Shown: in pieces, positions 12,992-26,600 of the stretch
Layout: each line of letters begins with the position of its first letter
Numbering within the stretch: position 1 is the first letter of the stretch
Assembly: GCF_011075055.1 (NCBI RefSeq)
Contig: NC_058141.1
Span: forward strand, 14,517,639 to 14,581,638
Reading direction: 5' to 3'
Length of the DNA stretch: 64,000 nt
Origin: Mangifera indica
Taxonomy: Eukaryota; Streptophyta; Magnoliopsida; Sapindales; Anacardiaceae
Made by a program: the position numbers and the translations under genes
Notes under the pieces: generated by a model
What the model saw: the letters and a program-made list of their open reading frames with translations, nothing else
Told to the model about the DNA's origin: nothing
Databases searched by the model: none

Positions 12992-13996
12992 GTTTTCACT
13001 GCTTTTTGAAATTTTATTCATTCAAATACTTATCTCTCAAAAATGAAAATCATCAGTTATTCCCGATTAAGATTTTCTCTCATAAAACCTGACAAGCAGA
13101 TGATCAGATTATGGAGAACAAATATTTATATTTAGTTTTAATTTATACCCGTTAACGGCCTAATCCCGAGAAAACGTAATTGGCCTTATCCGTTGAAACA
13201 AGGGCATATGCAGTTGTTGAAAGCTCTGCTTTCCAAAATCCTCTTTGTCTTTGTAATAGATCACAGTCAGTCACTCTTTATTTCCATAACCCAAAACATA
13301 CAAACAGGAAGGAATTCCCTCCAGTTTTAACAGAATTCTGAGAAAGATACATACATATATTACTCCACGGACAAATCTCGAGTGGGTTTAAAAAAGACAG
13401 TACAGGCAGTTGTCAGAAAAACAGCTCAAAAGGAGCTGGTTTTGTTGAATTTATAGCTCTAAAGGGCAGTTGACGTACAGACAATAGTATACATCTCGTG
13501 ACTTGCAGACCAGTGCCAATAAATATGCCCATTGATTCTATAAAATTATTGCTCACTGGATCCCAACTGACTCGAGGATTATATCTGTATACCACACGAG
13601 GGGGAGATCCAACTCCAACTAATTAATACAATCAAAACAATTTGGAAGTATTGAAATTGAGCAACATTATAGACAAGTTGCCAATCAAAAACCATGCACT
13701 TCAGAAAAATAAAAATATAAAGAATCCCTAATAACTCATTTGAAAGCACGTATTGGAACACACATTAAACAAAAGCAGAAGCTTTGCTTGTTTACAGAAT
13801 AACTTCACATTCGATCAGGATTTGCTCACTCTGTCAACACAAAGCAAAACAACACATTGAAACCCTATACAAGAAACAGACAACAGAAAAAAAAGAGAAT
13901 TAGGAGTAGGTTTATACTGCAGAACCATACATGGCTTGCAAGGCATATTGCTCAGCATTTCCATGCTCTGTGAGTTGAAGAAATGTGCATGATTCA

Positions 13997-16900
13997 TTAC
14001 TTGGATTTCATGCTTCCTGATGCATTACTTACTAGAGAGTATTTATCTCCACTATTCAAACCATACTGCAGCAAAAATATACGGGAATTTCAGTATTTGT
14101 ACACCAGGGATAAACATAGAAATCATACAAGCAAAAAGGAAAGAAAAAAAGGAGGTCAAACCTAAGTTATGGAAAGAAGATGGAATAAAAGTTAAATCAA
14201 CAAAATAAAAAGGCAAAAAAAACCTCTCCTACAATAGAACGAAACAAGGGTGAAAGAATAGTTTCAATAATTGATCACTGATCAGTTGTTTCATGCTCTG
14301 AACTGCACACATTGTTCTATTCAGGAGGCACTTATTGATAATACCGACCAAGATTCTGCAGATGCCACAAAAAATATCCTGATATATATCAGATACCAAC
14401 CATGTCATAACCCAAATGTGCCACGAATGAGTCTTAATTCAGGGAGTCTCTTCACATGGTAAACTCATTTGTCAAGCTGATTTTAGATGGTGCAGGCTCT
14501 GTTTGAAAGTTATATACATGCCAAAGAGAAAAAGAAAGGGGAAAAGAAGACTTCCATATCATTAATCTATTAACCACCTTTTCTTTAACCTTTTGGTCAA
14601 GATCTACTACATTAACTTTTATCTAAAAATGTTTGGAGCATATATTTTTTCAGTCAACCTATGAGAGAGCAGTAATTTTAAACAAGTTACCTTTTCTCTC
14701 ATCCTTGAGCTCCAGATGTCAGAGTGAGTTGAACCAGATGTTTGGTTTGATTGAGAATTAAGGAGTGGCTCCCAAGTTCTACCCCTTGCATTTTCATAAT
14801 CATCTTCTTCATCAAAATTGGTCCTTTGAGTGGAAACCATGGCTCTAAGAACTACTGCTAGTAGTAGAGCCAGTGCCTAAAATGCAACAAGTTATAAAAG
14901 GATGTATAGAGAGAACAATTCACATATCAATGAACAAATATAGGCAGATATAGCAGTTATACAATACATGATAGAACTGGTTGATGGTTATTCCTTTCAT
15001 TAGAGAGAAAAAATGTGAACTTTTGTAATGGAAATTCTTCGAGTATAGACCTCTTCATCAGAGTATATAGGAATAACAAAAATTAAGAACAACAATACAT
15101 AACAACTTTTGGCATGAAGAAAACCCAGCCAGTCCATAATACTTTAGTGTTTTTCTTTGTCTTGTCAATTCTTATAGGCCCATATTTACTAAACATAGAT
15201 CTTCAAGATACATGAAGAATATCTTTTGTTTCCTATCGATAATAAGCGGCCAAAATGAACAAGTACTTCCTTGTGAGAGATTTCTTGTTCTGGTGTCATT
15301 TCTCAATACAGGCAATAAATGTTTCTCTACAAATGCGAATGACATTACTCATTTATAAAAATACAAAATTAGAACCATAATCTATAGATGAACAGGTAAG
15401 ATATTAATAAGCAGCAATTTGCAAAATTGTTTTACTATTACCATTCAAATAATTTTTTCAAAGATCATAAACTACACAATACCTGAATTATGACCACTGT
15501 AATGCCAACCCATTTACATATATCAGTATTATCTTCAATGAAAGAACGGATGCTGTCAAGTTCTCCAGTTGGGTCAGATGGAAGATCCTGCCAAGGAATA
15601 ATAAAACAATTAACTAGATAAGTAAACAGGATGAAAAGCCAATGAACCACATATAAGTTAACCTTCAGAAAAAAAAGAATGACCTTTTCCCAATGATGAT
15701 CAATTGCAATAAATGCCACCAGAGCTGTTTCTAGTAGAAGGAATATGGTTTTGAGTATGGCATACTGATATTTCAAGAGGTTAAGAGAAATTCAAAAAGG
15801 ATCGAGATTAAATGCAGATAATAGATTCTAAAACTTGGTTTGGTTGTTAGCAAGAGAGATTGCAATTTTTAAAATTTTCCATTTCAAGACTTCAAACCTG
15901 ATTAAGTATAAAGCTACTAGTAAGACAAATCATAATGGTCAGATATCCAATATCTCTAATCTACTCCAAATGAAGTCCAGAAGATGAAGAAAGTAAGACT
16001 CTAAATCTCAATTGTTTCTTGTTTGGTTTTGTCAACAGACTGCCAATGTCTATTATTATTAGGGATTCTCATTATTCCAATTCTCTATCCCCATCTTCTT
16101 TACTACCACAGTAAAATATAAACTTGTATTTCCATTTTTAGAACAATTAAACACTCACTCAATCATATCCCAATTTTAAACAAAACCCAACCCATTCCAT
16201 AAGTTCACATCAAAGTTAATCCAAACAATTGCAGACTGATTAGTCATCCAGCTTAACCTGAAATTTTAATAGACAGAGCCACATTAGGAAGGATACAAAA
16301 CAAAGGCAACAACCAATTATTGATTCAGCTGCAATGCAACCAATCAAAGTAATGCAACACAGCAAAATGCCAACTCCCATAAAAGAGTATATGAACCTGC
16401 CAAAAGAAACAAGCACCAAATCATCACCTGCATGAACCTTGGCATGCACTGAAGATAATTAACCAAAACTCTTAGTTCCAATAAGAAAGTTAAAATGCAA
16501 CAGATCCTATCATACCAAAGTTGCAGCATAATCTACCAGTAATGACTAATGAGGTCCCCAAATTCAACTCTAATGTTTTATTATTATAAAAACAAAGAAA
16601 TAATTCTTTCACCCTCAAAATCATTGTCAAGTTGTTTGTTTTAAAGTCATTAATGTTTACTCAAACAGTAAACAATTTATGGACCTGAATGGAACAGATT
16701 ACAGTACTCCTTTCAAAAAATATTAAAAGACAATTTAGCACAATGATTAGTACTATAGCCTCCAATCAGTTTGCGACATAAAATACAATAAAAGTCATAT
16801 TACAGCATTAAATTTAGCAGAATTAAACTCAATTCAATTGAAACAAACCCAAACTCAAAACTTAGAAAAGTACCAGGGAGCGGGCAGCTTAATTGAATTC

Positions 16901-17178
16901 AAATCAAACTCTAACCCGTCGTCGAACCCGGAAGCCATGAGCTTGAGGGGAGTGGTGACCTGATGATGATCACCAGAATTCAGAAAAAGATAAAGAGAAG
17001 AAAAAGAAGGATCTGGAGAAGGAGCGGAAGGAGCAGGAGGATAAATGGGGACATGATGATTCCATTGATCGAGCATCCATATTGAGTATATTATAATTGA
17101 TACTCCTACGAAGGCTTGAAGGTAATTTAGGAATTTCAGAATGAAAGCAAATGAACTGTGGCAACAATTTCGTCGCAT
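13997..17178 (-). CDS. tetraspanin, TOM2A-homologue type (TET18/TET19-like)
   Basis: Six exons on the minus strand (17178-16874, 16396-16258, 15764-15684, 15587-15483, 14876-14691, 14065-13997) encode about 294 residues, with GT-AG introns and continuous frame. The small last exon ([12 protein letters not shown]...SK, stop) is too short to appear as a free ORF. Four membrane segments are visible: [56 protein letters not shown] and [20 protein letters not shown]. After the third comes the compact extracellular stretch DHHWEK...[12 protein letters not shown]...DICKW typical of this subgroup, and the cytosolic tail holds SSRMREKYGLN. The family builds membrane microdomains, and TOM2A relatives were first found as host factors for tobamovirus multiplication. 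It lies between the TRM-type gene and CLASP, as in Arabidopsis. The function of this copy is inferred. Confidence 0.9.
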
Positions 17179-17653
17179 TTCTGCTATAATTTCTCAATCA
17201 AAACCCTAACTCTAAGCTCTCTCGATTCTCTGTGATTACTGGATCGAAAAATATCATTATTTTTTTTTTAGGATTTGGCTTTTTCAAAAAAACAAAAAAC
17301 TTTCCACCATCTGCTTTGGTATTGCATATTTGTATTTATACCGTTTGTGTGGAACGAATAAACTTTATTTTTATTTTTGTTTACATTATTTATTTTATAA
17401 TTTTCCTTTTTTTAATTGCTTATCGATGGGCCATGGATGGATCAAGTGAAGCGCTCGTGTGAGAGCAGACAAAATTTACGTGGCAACAACAATTATTGAC
17501 TTTTTAACCAGGCATTTATTAGCTAGAATGCCAACCCTTTCCTTTGTGTGGTTCATGATCTCACGTGTCAGGGGATCTAAAGAGTGAGGTACATAAATAT
17601 GAAAAAAACAGGATAAAGTAAATAGTGGGCAATTATCTCAATAATTTTTATAT
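17179..17653. other. tetraspanin upstream region
   Basis: This is the promoter side of the minus-strand tetraspanin gene. It contains poly-T and AT-rich sequence. No other gene is seen. Confidence 0.45.
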
Positions 17654-17806
17654 TAATAAAATTATATATATTTATTTTTAAAAATAAATAAATATATATT
17701 TTATATATATTATCATATAATTAAATAATTTTAAATTAAAAATAATATTTAATCACATAATAATATATAAATATATATATTTAAAATAAAATACATATAA
17801 TATTAA
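17654..17806. mobile_element. MITE of the Mutator-like family, degenerate copy 2
   Basis: It starts TAATAAAATTATATATATTT and ends near TACATATAATATTAATT, with a near-palindromic AT-rich interior like the other copies. Flanks (TTTTTATAT and TTTTTAATAT) are only roughly alike, so the borders are approximate. Confidence 0.45.
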
Positions 17807-19281
17807 TTTTTTAATATATTCTCAAGAGATACAATATGATATTTATATTTAGATCCATAAACAAGAGTGAATTTTTTTTATTTGGGTAAGTAACAAAAGT
17901 GAGAAATTAAAAAATAACAGATTTTAAAGTGATGGAATAGGCAACTCAACTACTTTGCGTAACCGAATATCCCATTCCCAAAGCTAACCAACTCAGCCCT
18001 CGAATTATCCCCTGGGCTGAAATGAAATCCTAGTGCCGTTCAGGTTTCTTCTTAATTCGAGCATCTCCGCCAGCAATCGGCCCTTCTGGTGCTTCTGAGG
18101 CTGGACTTGGGCTAAATTTCCTTCTGGACCCATTTGTAAGCCCGACTTTGGGCCGCTGATTGACCCAACTTCAACATTGGGCCCTTATCATCCTGACTTG
18201 GCTGTAAATGCTACTGTCACATCACATGTATTCAAGTACTAAATATTGGAAGGATCAAATCTAGTTGCATTACATTATACATTTTTCTAAGGTTAATTCC
18301 GTCATTATCTACGTGTATCATCAAACCATCCAGGAAAAGCAGTGTCTAATAATACCCAATAATTGGATGGCACCGGGGGTGAAATCTATGAGACTCCTGT
18401 TAAGGTGAAAATGACATCCTATCCTCGCAGGTTTTGATTTAACATGTTAGAAATGTAAATGCTGTCTTGTCCTTGAAGAAAATATTATTAAAGCAAACAA
18501 AAAAAAAAAATTCTCTTCTCTCATGTCATGAATCATGGTTGTGTTAAATCAGGAGGACTTCTTTTTCTTATCATTTGTCAATTATAATTTATATAGAGCA
18601 AGGCTTTTGTGTTCCATTCATAATTATTAATTGGTTTCAGTATTTCTCTAACGCAATCGATGAAGCCCAATAGTGAAAGTAGACAACTTTTATTCTATCT
18701 TTTCCTTTGGTTGTGTCCAAAGGGAGGTAGTTGGGTTGGCTTTGTCATGACGTTAGGCTTTTATTGTTTATGTTTTGAAACCCATTTCTTCAAAAAACTC
18801 AATTAACTAACATTATATGATGAATTGAATGACCCATTGAAGGCTAAATCCATCATTTGATACCTTGAATTTAGCTGCATATTCCGAGGTCCACATAATT
18901 TTAAGACCACCTAGAGACACAAAAAATTCAAAACGCATTCATTACTTATAATTATACCTTGAGCTTGGGCCATTTTTTTCTTAATTCAAGGTATAGGTTA
19001 AGGGTTTATTCAACTTGTTTATTTTAGTAGGAAGCCAACAAAAAAATTCAAAACAGTTTGAGTGATCACTATTAGAACGAGAAGTTAACATCATCAATCA
19101 ATGGATTAGTTTAGAGGTGACATGTTGCCTCAATACTAAGCAAATGGACATTCATTAGAGGCAAATGATTAGATTATTTGTCAAGAAAGAGATAGATATA
19201 TGCAATGTTTTAAAGCCAAAGCCAAGGCCAAGGTAACCAAGTCTCCAGCATGCTTAATATTGAAACCAGGCCAAAGACTTT
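17807..19281. other. intergenic DNA with no supported gene
   Basis: No complete gene is visible. On the minus strand around 18200-18030 a GC-richer open stretch of about 46 codons ends ...ASEAPEGPIAGGDARIKKK then a few residues and a stop. It has no start codon or partner exon that I can find, so I leave it uncalled. The remainder is AT-rich. Confidence 0.45.
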
Positions 19282-19881
19282 TTCCCACCCAAGGTTTGAT
19301 GAAATCCCAAACTAGTATTCGATAAGTATTAAAAATTCAAATTCTTATTTGTAGATTGTTAAGTTAATTTTAGGGATGAAGGTGTTATTTAATCATAATA
19401 TGTTTAAAATAATAAAATTTATCTAATTTTCTTTTTACTTTAGAAAACTAATAATTTTTGTCATGATTAAATTTTGAAAAGTTACATTTCTTTCGCTAAA
19501 GATTCATTTTCAACCAATTTTCTCCAGCGGTCAGAATCCAGTTGTGACTTCTCTTTTTCTACCATCGATGATTTTTTTCAACGATCGTGACTTCTCTTCC
19601 CTCTAAGAGGGAGACTATTGATGGTAGAGAAAGAAAAGTTATGATTGGATTTTAGCTGTTGAAAAAGATTGATTAAAAATTAATATTATGAATAATTATT
19701 AGTTTTCTAAATTATGAAAGAAATGAGATAAATTTTATTATTTTTGATATATTATAATTAAATGATTATTTTATTTATGAAACTAATTGATTCTGTTAAT
19801 TTTAATAACTGATGAGTGAAAGTTTGAGTTTTTAATATTTGATAGGTGCTAATCAAGATTCCATTGAACCTTGGGTGGGAA
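19282..19881. mobile_element. foldback element, about 600 bp, with long inverted arms
   Basis: The left end TTCCCACCCAAGGTTTGATG recurs inverted at the right end (CCATTGAACCTTGGGTGGGA). The similarity continues through nearly the whole of both arms, for example TCCAGTTGTGACTTCTC on the left against the inverted form of its right-arm counterpart (GAAAAGTTATGATTGGA), and GAAAACTAATAATT on both sides. The loop is near 19580-19610. There is no coding capacity. No certain target duplication was found. It is a non-autonomous hairpin-forming element. Confidence 0.7.
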
Positions 19882-20621
19882 TAAGTACTTTGACCTAGAA
19901 ACTAATTGCGAGTTAAGATACTTGGTAATTCCGAGTAATTTCTATGATTTTCAACCAACAATCTATTCCAGCTCACACTTTGCAAAAATGAAAAAAAGAG
20001 GCTTAATCTTCATTAAAATCCATCCAAAGTTGTGTTTACTGTTTGAAATAATATTAATTATTCTTCACTTAGTTGAATTGATGTCACAATTATTAAACCA
20101 TTTTTGTCTCTTTCAAAACCAACCGGGCCAAGCAAAACAAGCCCACTCGACAACAGTGCTCTTTCCAGGGTTTATGTTATTTCAGTGTAATAATAACCCT
20201 GTAAAACAAAAAAAATCACACAGCAAAAGACACAAATTATCCATCACATTCTTAGGGTAATCTCGCTGTCTAACTGGCAAAATCCGTAAATTAAATTCAT
20301 TTCCGTGGGTAAATGTCCTAATCACCCCAACCACATAGTTTCATCATCTTCTCCGTCAATTCTGGTCTCGAGCACCTTAACTGCCCCTCCTTCTCACTAA
20401 ACCGACTCTTCAACTAAATTAAGCTATACTTCTTAAACATATCACTCGCACTCACTTCACCACCAACACCACCATTTTTTTGTTCAACTGCTTTCGTTGA
20501 TAAATCGAAATCGAAACAAACGCCAATCGCATTTCTCACTCTCGCTTTCTCTTTTGTTCGTTTCTTCTCGATCGAGAAGAATCTTGTAGATCTGAGACGT
20601 GTGGTGCCAGATCGAACCTAA
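19882..20621. other. CLASP upstream region and 5' UTR
   Basis: Sequence between the foldback element and the CLASP start. The last 250 bases are pyrimidine-rich (CTCTCGCTTTCTC), typical of a plant 5' UTR. A short open frame at 19871-20260 shows no recognisable protein and overlaps repeat sequence. Confidence 0.5.
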
Positions 20622-23600
20622 ATGGAGGAGGCGCTGGAACTCGCACGTGCCAAGGACACTAAGGAGCGGATGGCCGGAGTGGAACGTCTATATCAATATC
20701 TCGAAGCTTCTAGAAAGAGTCTTAGTAGCGCTGAAGTGACTTTGCTTGTGGATACTTGCTTGGATCTCTTGAAGGATAATAATTTTAAGGTTTCTCAGGG
20801 CGCGCTTCAGTCTCTTGCCTCCGCCGCTGTGCTATCTGGTGAGCATTTCAAATTGCATTTCAACGCGCTAGTGCCAGCCGTCGTTGAGAGATTAGGTGAC
20901 GCCAAACAACCTGTTCGTGACGCCGCCAGGCGCCTCTTGCTCACTCTTATGGAGGTATTTTCGTAATTACTGCTCACTTTAATGATAATCTTGTTTTTAG
21001 TGTTTAAATGTCGAATTAAATATTATTATTTCTCAAATTATGTCATAAAATTTCGTCTACACTTATACAACTCCACCGATTCTTCTTTTATTTTATTTTT
21101 TTAGGATTTTCGAATATATTTGTAGTTAGAGATATGCTAGCGACAGTGGCTAGTTCACTCTCTAAAAGAAATTGTTTTAGACATTGCCCCGGCGTTTGTA
21201 TAATATTGTGTTATGATCTGCCCGCTGTTTTCTCTGTTTTTCCTATATAGATAAAACTCTTGGCAGATACTGAAATAGTAATCAAATTCATTTCCTCTTT
21301 TTGTATTATGGATATTATTTCATATCGTGGTGTTTGTCTTTGATCTTATAGTTGTTTTATGAAATTATTGAATGTTTACTTATTAGTGGGTGCACTTTTA
21401 TATAATCTGAACTTTAATATGTTTGTTTAGATTATAATGTAATGTTGCAATTCCTGAGTTCGCATACCATTTTTTCATTTATTTTACACCAAGTGATGTT
21501 TTATTGATTCAAGGATGGCATCTCAATTGTCACACAATCTCATCATCTACATGAAAATCTTTAATCATTGCCATATCATATAGATAAAAATGTTGGGTTA
21601 CAGCCTGCTAAGTATAGAATTACTCTATCATAATGGTTCCTTTTCTATGGTGCCTAACTCTACATTTACTGTACAGTTGATGGAAATCTTCTTTCCAATA
21701 AATTCGCGATCACTTGGTTCTAGTTCATCTATGTTAGAAACTTCACCAATTCCATTATGATTAAATATATTTGATTTAGAGATATGAGATTAAGATATTG
21801 CTAGGTGATCAAACATACAATTTTAAAATTGGGTGCGCATCTTTGAGCGCTATTAACTTTTTTCATAAAAGACAATTGTTTTGAAAGGAATTTGTTGTAC
21901 TAGTGAGTAATAAGAATGTTAACTAGTTGACTTGATATCATTTGTCAAGTTGTGGAGGTGATAATGCAATTTTATAACCCAAGATCAAGAAATATCTTCA
22001 GATTATTCAGTTATTTTATAATACATTGTGATCATATCTATGTCTTGGAACAATTTTTAACTTTTTAATGTTCAAGATGTGTTCAGAACTTGGTAGCTCT
22101 TCTGCTGAAATCTTTTTTCTAAGAAAAAGCTCAAACATGACAATTTTGTAAACTACTCATGTAATTGAGTGGACTCTATATATGAGATCAATAAACTATT
22201 GCTTCCTTATTGGGTACCATTATTGTACTCTCGCTCCCCTTTCTCTTGGTTTCTATTTCCTTCTAGAATTCTGTTTTATCTTTATTTTGTTGTGCTTTTT
22301 CTGTATCTATATCTGACTTGACTCTCTCAAAACTTTCCATTGAGAAAGGTGAACTGACAAATGTATAAATATCTTTTTTTACACTTACGTATGCTTTGCT
22401 GTGTTATCTGATTTTATTTAGCCTTTTCCATGTGCCTAACTCGTTCTTCAGTTTACAAAATGAAAATGCATTGGAAGTTTTTAGAATACTTTCTATTTTG
22501 GGCTAGTACTCATGGAATTTTATGTTTAAGCTTTAGTAAAATGATTATGGTGTTGTATTATATGTTATTACATTGAAGGAGATCTGTAGAAAGTGGGTTA
22601 GAATAATATATTGAGCGTTTCAGGTTTCTTCTCCAACAATTATCGTTGAAAGAGCAGGTTCTTATGCCTGGACACATAAAAGCTGGAGAGTTCGAGAAGA
22701 GTTTGCTCGAACTGTCACATCAGCAATTGGCCTTTTTGCATCTACAGAGCTTCCTCTTCAGCGAGCCATTCTTCCTCCAGTATGATTTCTATAATTTCTA
22801 AATTAGAGCATAGATTTGTTGTTTTTAATTGCTTTTAGGGAGGTGAACTGACAGAAATTCTCTTCAATTATCAGATTTTGAATATGTTGAATGATCCAAA
22901 TCCTGGTGTTAGGGAAGCAGCTATATTGTGCATTGAGGTTAGTGGAAATTGTGCTATGCTGAACTACTTTCTCCATTTAACTTATTTGTAATATGATCGT
23001 AGCTTGGATTATTAGCAATAAATTAAAACTCAACCACTTTTATCTCTTTTTTGATATTTGAATATCTAAACCTATTATCTTTTATATTTAATTAAGAAAA
23101 ATGATGGTGAGTATAATCTGTTATCTGCTATTTTATTAATACAACTATCATTGTCATCTTGTTTTTGAATCAATGCAATAGCTTAGTTTATCTGATCTTT
23201 ACAGGTAAAATAGCTTAGTATTGGTTCGAATTATTGGTATCTGTCTTAGATAGTGTAATAGATGCTGTAGAACTCGTGCTTTGCTTACTAGAAGTTCCAG
23301 TGAGTGTCGTCCTCCTCCCTGGCATAACTAGTTTAAGAATTTTTGGTTGACATCCAGGAATCCTGGTCTGGAATGGCTCTCTAACCATATTAATCTGTTT
23401 TTTTCTCTCAGGAGATGTATATGCAAGCTGGACCTCAATTTCGTGATGAACTTCACCGCCATGATCTTCCTACTTCTATGGTTAATATCTTATTGAGAAT
23501 AAGAATTCCAATTTTACAGTTTTACTTGCCATAGTTTCTAGGACCTGCGAGTTTCATGCCTAGTTCTGCCTTTTAGTTCAGAGTGCAGATGTGTAACATT

Positions 23601-26600
23601 CAGATTAACGCTCTGGACCTTTTTAATGCATTGCCTACTGATAGGAAGAAGAAAGCATTTAATTATTTTTTCTTTTTATAAAAAAAGAGACATCACACAA
23701 TTTATAACTGCAGATGAAAGACATTAATGCAAGGCTGGAGAAGATTCAACCGCAAATTCGCTCTTCAGATGGACTTACTTGTACCTTTCCTTCAGTTGAG
23801 ATGAAACCTGCAAGCTTTAATCCCAAGAAAAGTAGTCCAAAGTCTAAGAGTTCATCTAGGGAGATGTCTCTTTTTGGAGGTCAGCATTACCTTTTATTCT
23901 AGTTGTGGTTTCTAAATATTAGAAATGCACGCAAAGATTAATTCCATTGCGAAATTCCTGGGTTTTCCCAGTATATTTTGTTTGCAAATTATGTTTCATA
24001 TGGTCAGGTATTGTCAAGTTTTGCATTCCTGTGAAGTCATGGTTCAACTACTTAAAAATCTTTAATTCTTTGTGGGATTAATAACATCTTTGGAAGTCTG
24101 CTTGGTAATTTGCTATTGCTTTTTGTTCCTTCCTTTGCAGGAGAAGACATCACGGAAAAACCCTTAGAACCAATCAAAGTATACTCTGAGAAGGAACTTA
24201 TTAGGGAATTTGAGAAAGTTGCTTCTACCCTTGTACCTGAAAAGGATTGGTCTATACGCATTGCTGCAATGCAGAGAGTTGAAGGCCTTGTTTTGGGAGG
24301 TTTGTATCCTCTTCTTGCTCTCTCTGTGTGTTGTAAAGTATTATTTGCTGTTTTATGATTCATCTCTAAATTAATCTGTGAAGTGCTTTGGAACGTACTT
24401 GTTTTGTTTCCTGTAACCATCTTATGATGAGTTTCATGGCTTAAAACATATGGTTTTTTAAACTTTTTTGGTGGAGTAAATATTGATATAACTGCTCTGA
24501 ATAATCTTATCAGGTGCTACTAACTACCCATGTTTTCGGGGACTATTAAAACAATTGGTTGGCCCTTTAAGCACACAATTGTCTGATCGAAGGTCTAGCA
24601 TTGTGAAGCAGGTGTGTTTATGTTTTCTTGTTTCTGCAAGTGTTGGTTGACATGGCCCTATATGTGCCCTCTTACCCCTCTAGGATATTTTTATTGCTTG
24701 TTTGATATCTCATTTGATTCTTGATAGAGCTGAAGCCTTTTTATTTTGAGCTCTTGTTAAGCTTTTGGGGCTGTAGGTGTAATCATTGCTTAGTTGTTCT
24801 TTCTTTTTTCTAGGCTTGCCATCTTTTATCCTTTTTGTCAAAGGAACTCTTGGGGGACTTTGAGGCATGTGCTGAAATGTTTATTCCAGTAAGTTTTAAT
24901 TTCTTCCTTTCTGTCTATTGCAATTTTATTAAGCTGAAAACATCCTGATTTCTATGGTATGATTATCAGGTCCTTTTCAAGTTGGTTGTGATTACTGTGC
25001 TTGTAATTGCAGAGTCTGCAGATAACTGCATAAAGACGGTAATTTTTTTCTTAAATACTCAGTCAGTTTGTTCCTTTTATACAAGTCTTTCGATTTTTCC
25101 TGTTTTAAAACATTTTGAAGTTCTCTCTCTCTCTCTTCAAGATGTTACGTAATTGCAAAGTTGCTCGTGTGCTTCCTCGCATAGCTGATTGTGCAAAGAA
25201 TGATCGTAGTGCAGTGCTCCGTGCAAGGTATAACTGCTCTTCTTTGGGCTGATGATGCAGTTTTTGTTCTGCTGTTCAAATCATCATCATCTTCTTTCCT
25301 TTTGGATTGCAGGTGTTGTGAGTATGCCCTGTTGATGTTAGAACATTGGCCTGATGCTCCAGAAATACAGCGATCTGCTGAACAATATGAAGATCTTATT
25401 AGATGTTGTGTTGCTGATGCAATGAGTGAGGTATTTCCTTTTGGATTGCAGTTGTTGGAAATTTCATTTTCCTTTTTTTTAAAAACGTTTAAAACCCCCA
25501 TTTTGTCTTGTGTGCTTTCTAATATTATTAGGGTGTCTATTTAATTGACTAAAATACTTCGTATCATTTTCTTTTTCCTTTTTCTCTATGTCGGTGGCAA
25601 TATTGATTGACGCCTTGTTATTTACTTTGTTAGCATTTTTATTCTTGAATCTTAACAGGTACGATCAACTGCAAGAATGTGCTACAGAATGTTTGCAAAG
25701 ACTTGGCCTGACCGATCACGTCGCTTGTTTTCATCCTTTGATCCGGTCATTCAAAGGGTATACAGTTAGTTTTTTTTCCCCAAAGAATGATTTTACATAC
25801 TAACATTGGTAAGGCCATAATTTAAAGGGATCGTGGTTTTGACAGATAATAAATGAAGAGGATGGTGGGATGCATAGGCGACATGCTTCTCCTTCTCTTC
25901 GTGATAGAGGTGGACAGATGTCATTTACCCCTCATGTATCAGCTTCTTCCAATCTTCCTGGGTACGGAACTTCTGCCATAGTTGCAATGGACAGAAGTTC
26001 TAGTTTATCTTCTGGGACGTCTCTCTCGTCTGGACTTCTTTTGTCACAAACGAAGTCCCTTAATAAAGGTTCTGAACGCAGTCTGGAAAGTGTTCTGCAT
26101 GCAAGCAAAGAAAAGGTCACTGCAATTGAAAGCATGCTCAGAGGTTTGGAAATATCTGAGAAACAGAATCCTTCATCTCTTCGATCATCTAGTTTGGATC
26201 TAGGTATCAAATGGTTTTGCCAATTTATGTTTTACTTGGTTAATGAAATCAGCTTTTAGTGAAGTCATTCCATGATGCAGTGGTGACTGATTGCTTGAAT
26301 GATTGATGAGTCAAAAGTGTAAATCATTATCATTTATGAGCGGCTAATTTTTCTTTCTTATTGCCCCCTAGTGCAGGAGTTGACCCTCCATCATCTCGTG
26401 ATCCACCCTTCCCTGCAGCTGTTCCAGCTTCTAATGATCACACAAACTCTTTATTGGAATCAACTGGCTCTGGAATCAATAAAAGCAGTAACCGCAAAGG
26501 TGGCATGATATTGTCTGATATCATTACTCAAATTCAAGCTTCCAAAGATTCTGGTAAGTTATCATTTCGCGGAAATTTGGCAAATGAGTCTTTACCATCA

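Noticed and set aside
12479..13092. Overlapping open frames with repeated protein sequence on both strands
   Set aside because: They fall within the two TRIM LTRs; the repetition is due to the duplicated LTR, not a gene.
18030..18200. Minus-strand stretch ending ASEAPEGPIAGGDARIKKK
   Set aside because: It looks protein-like but is only about 46 codons, with no start, no partner exon found and no family recognised; kept as a note only.
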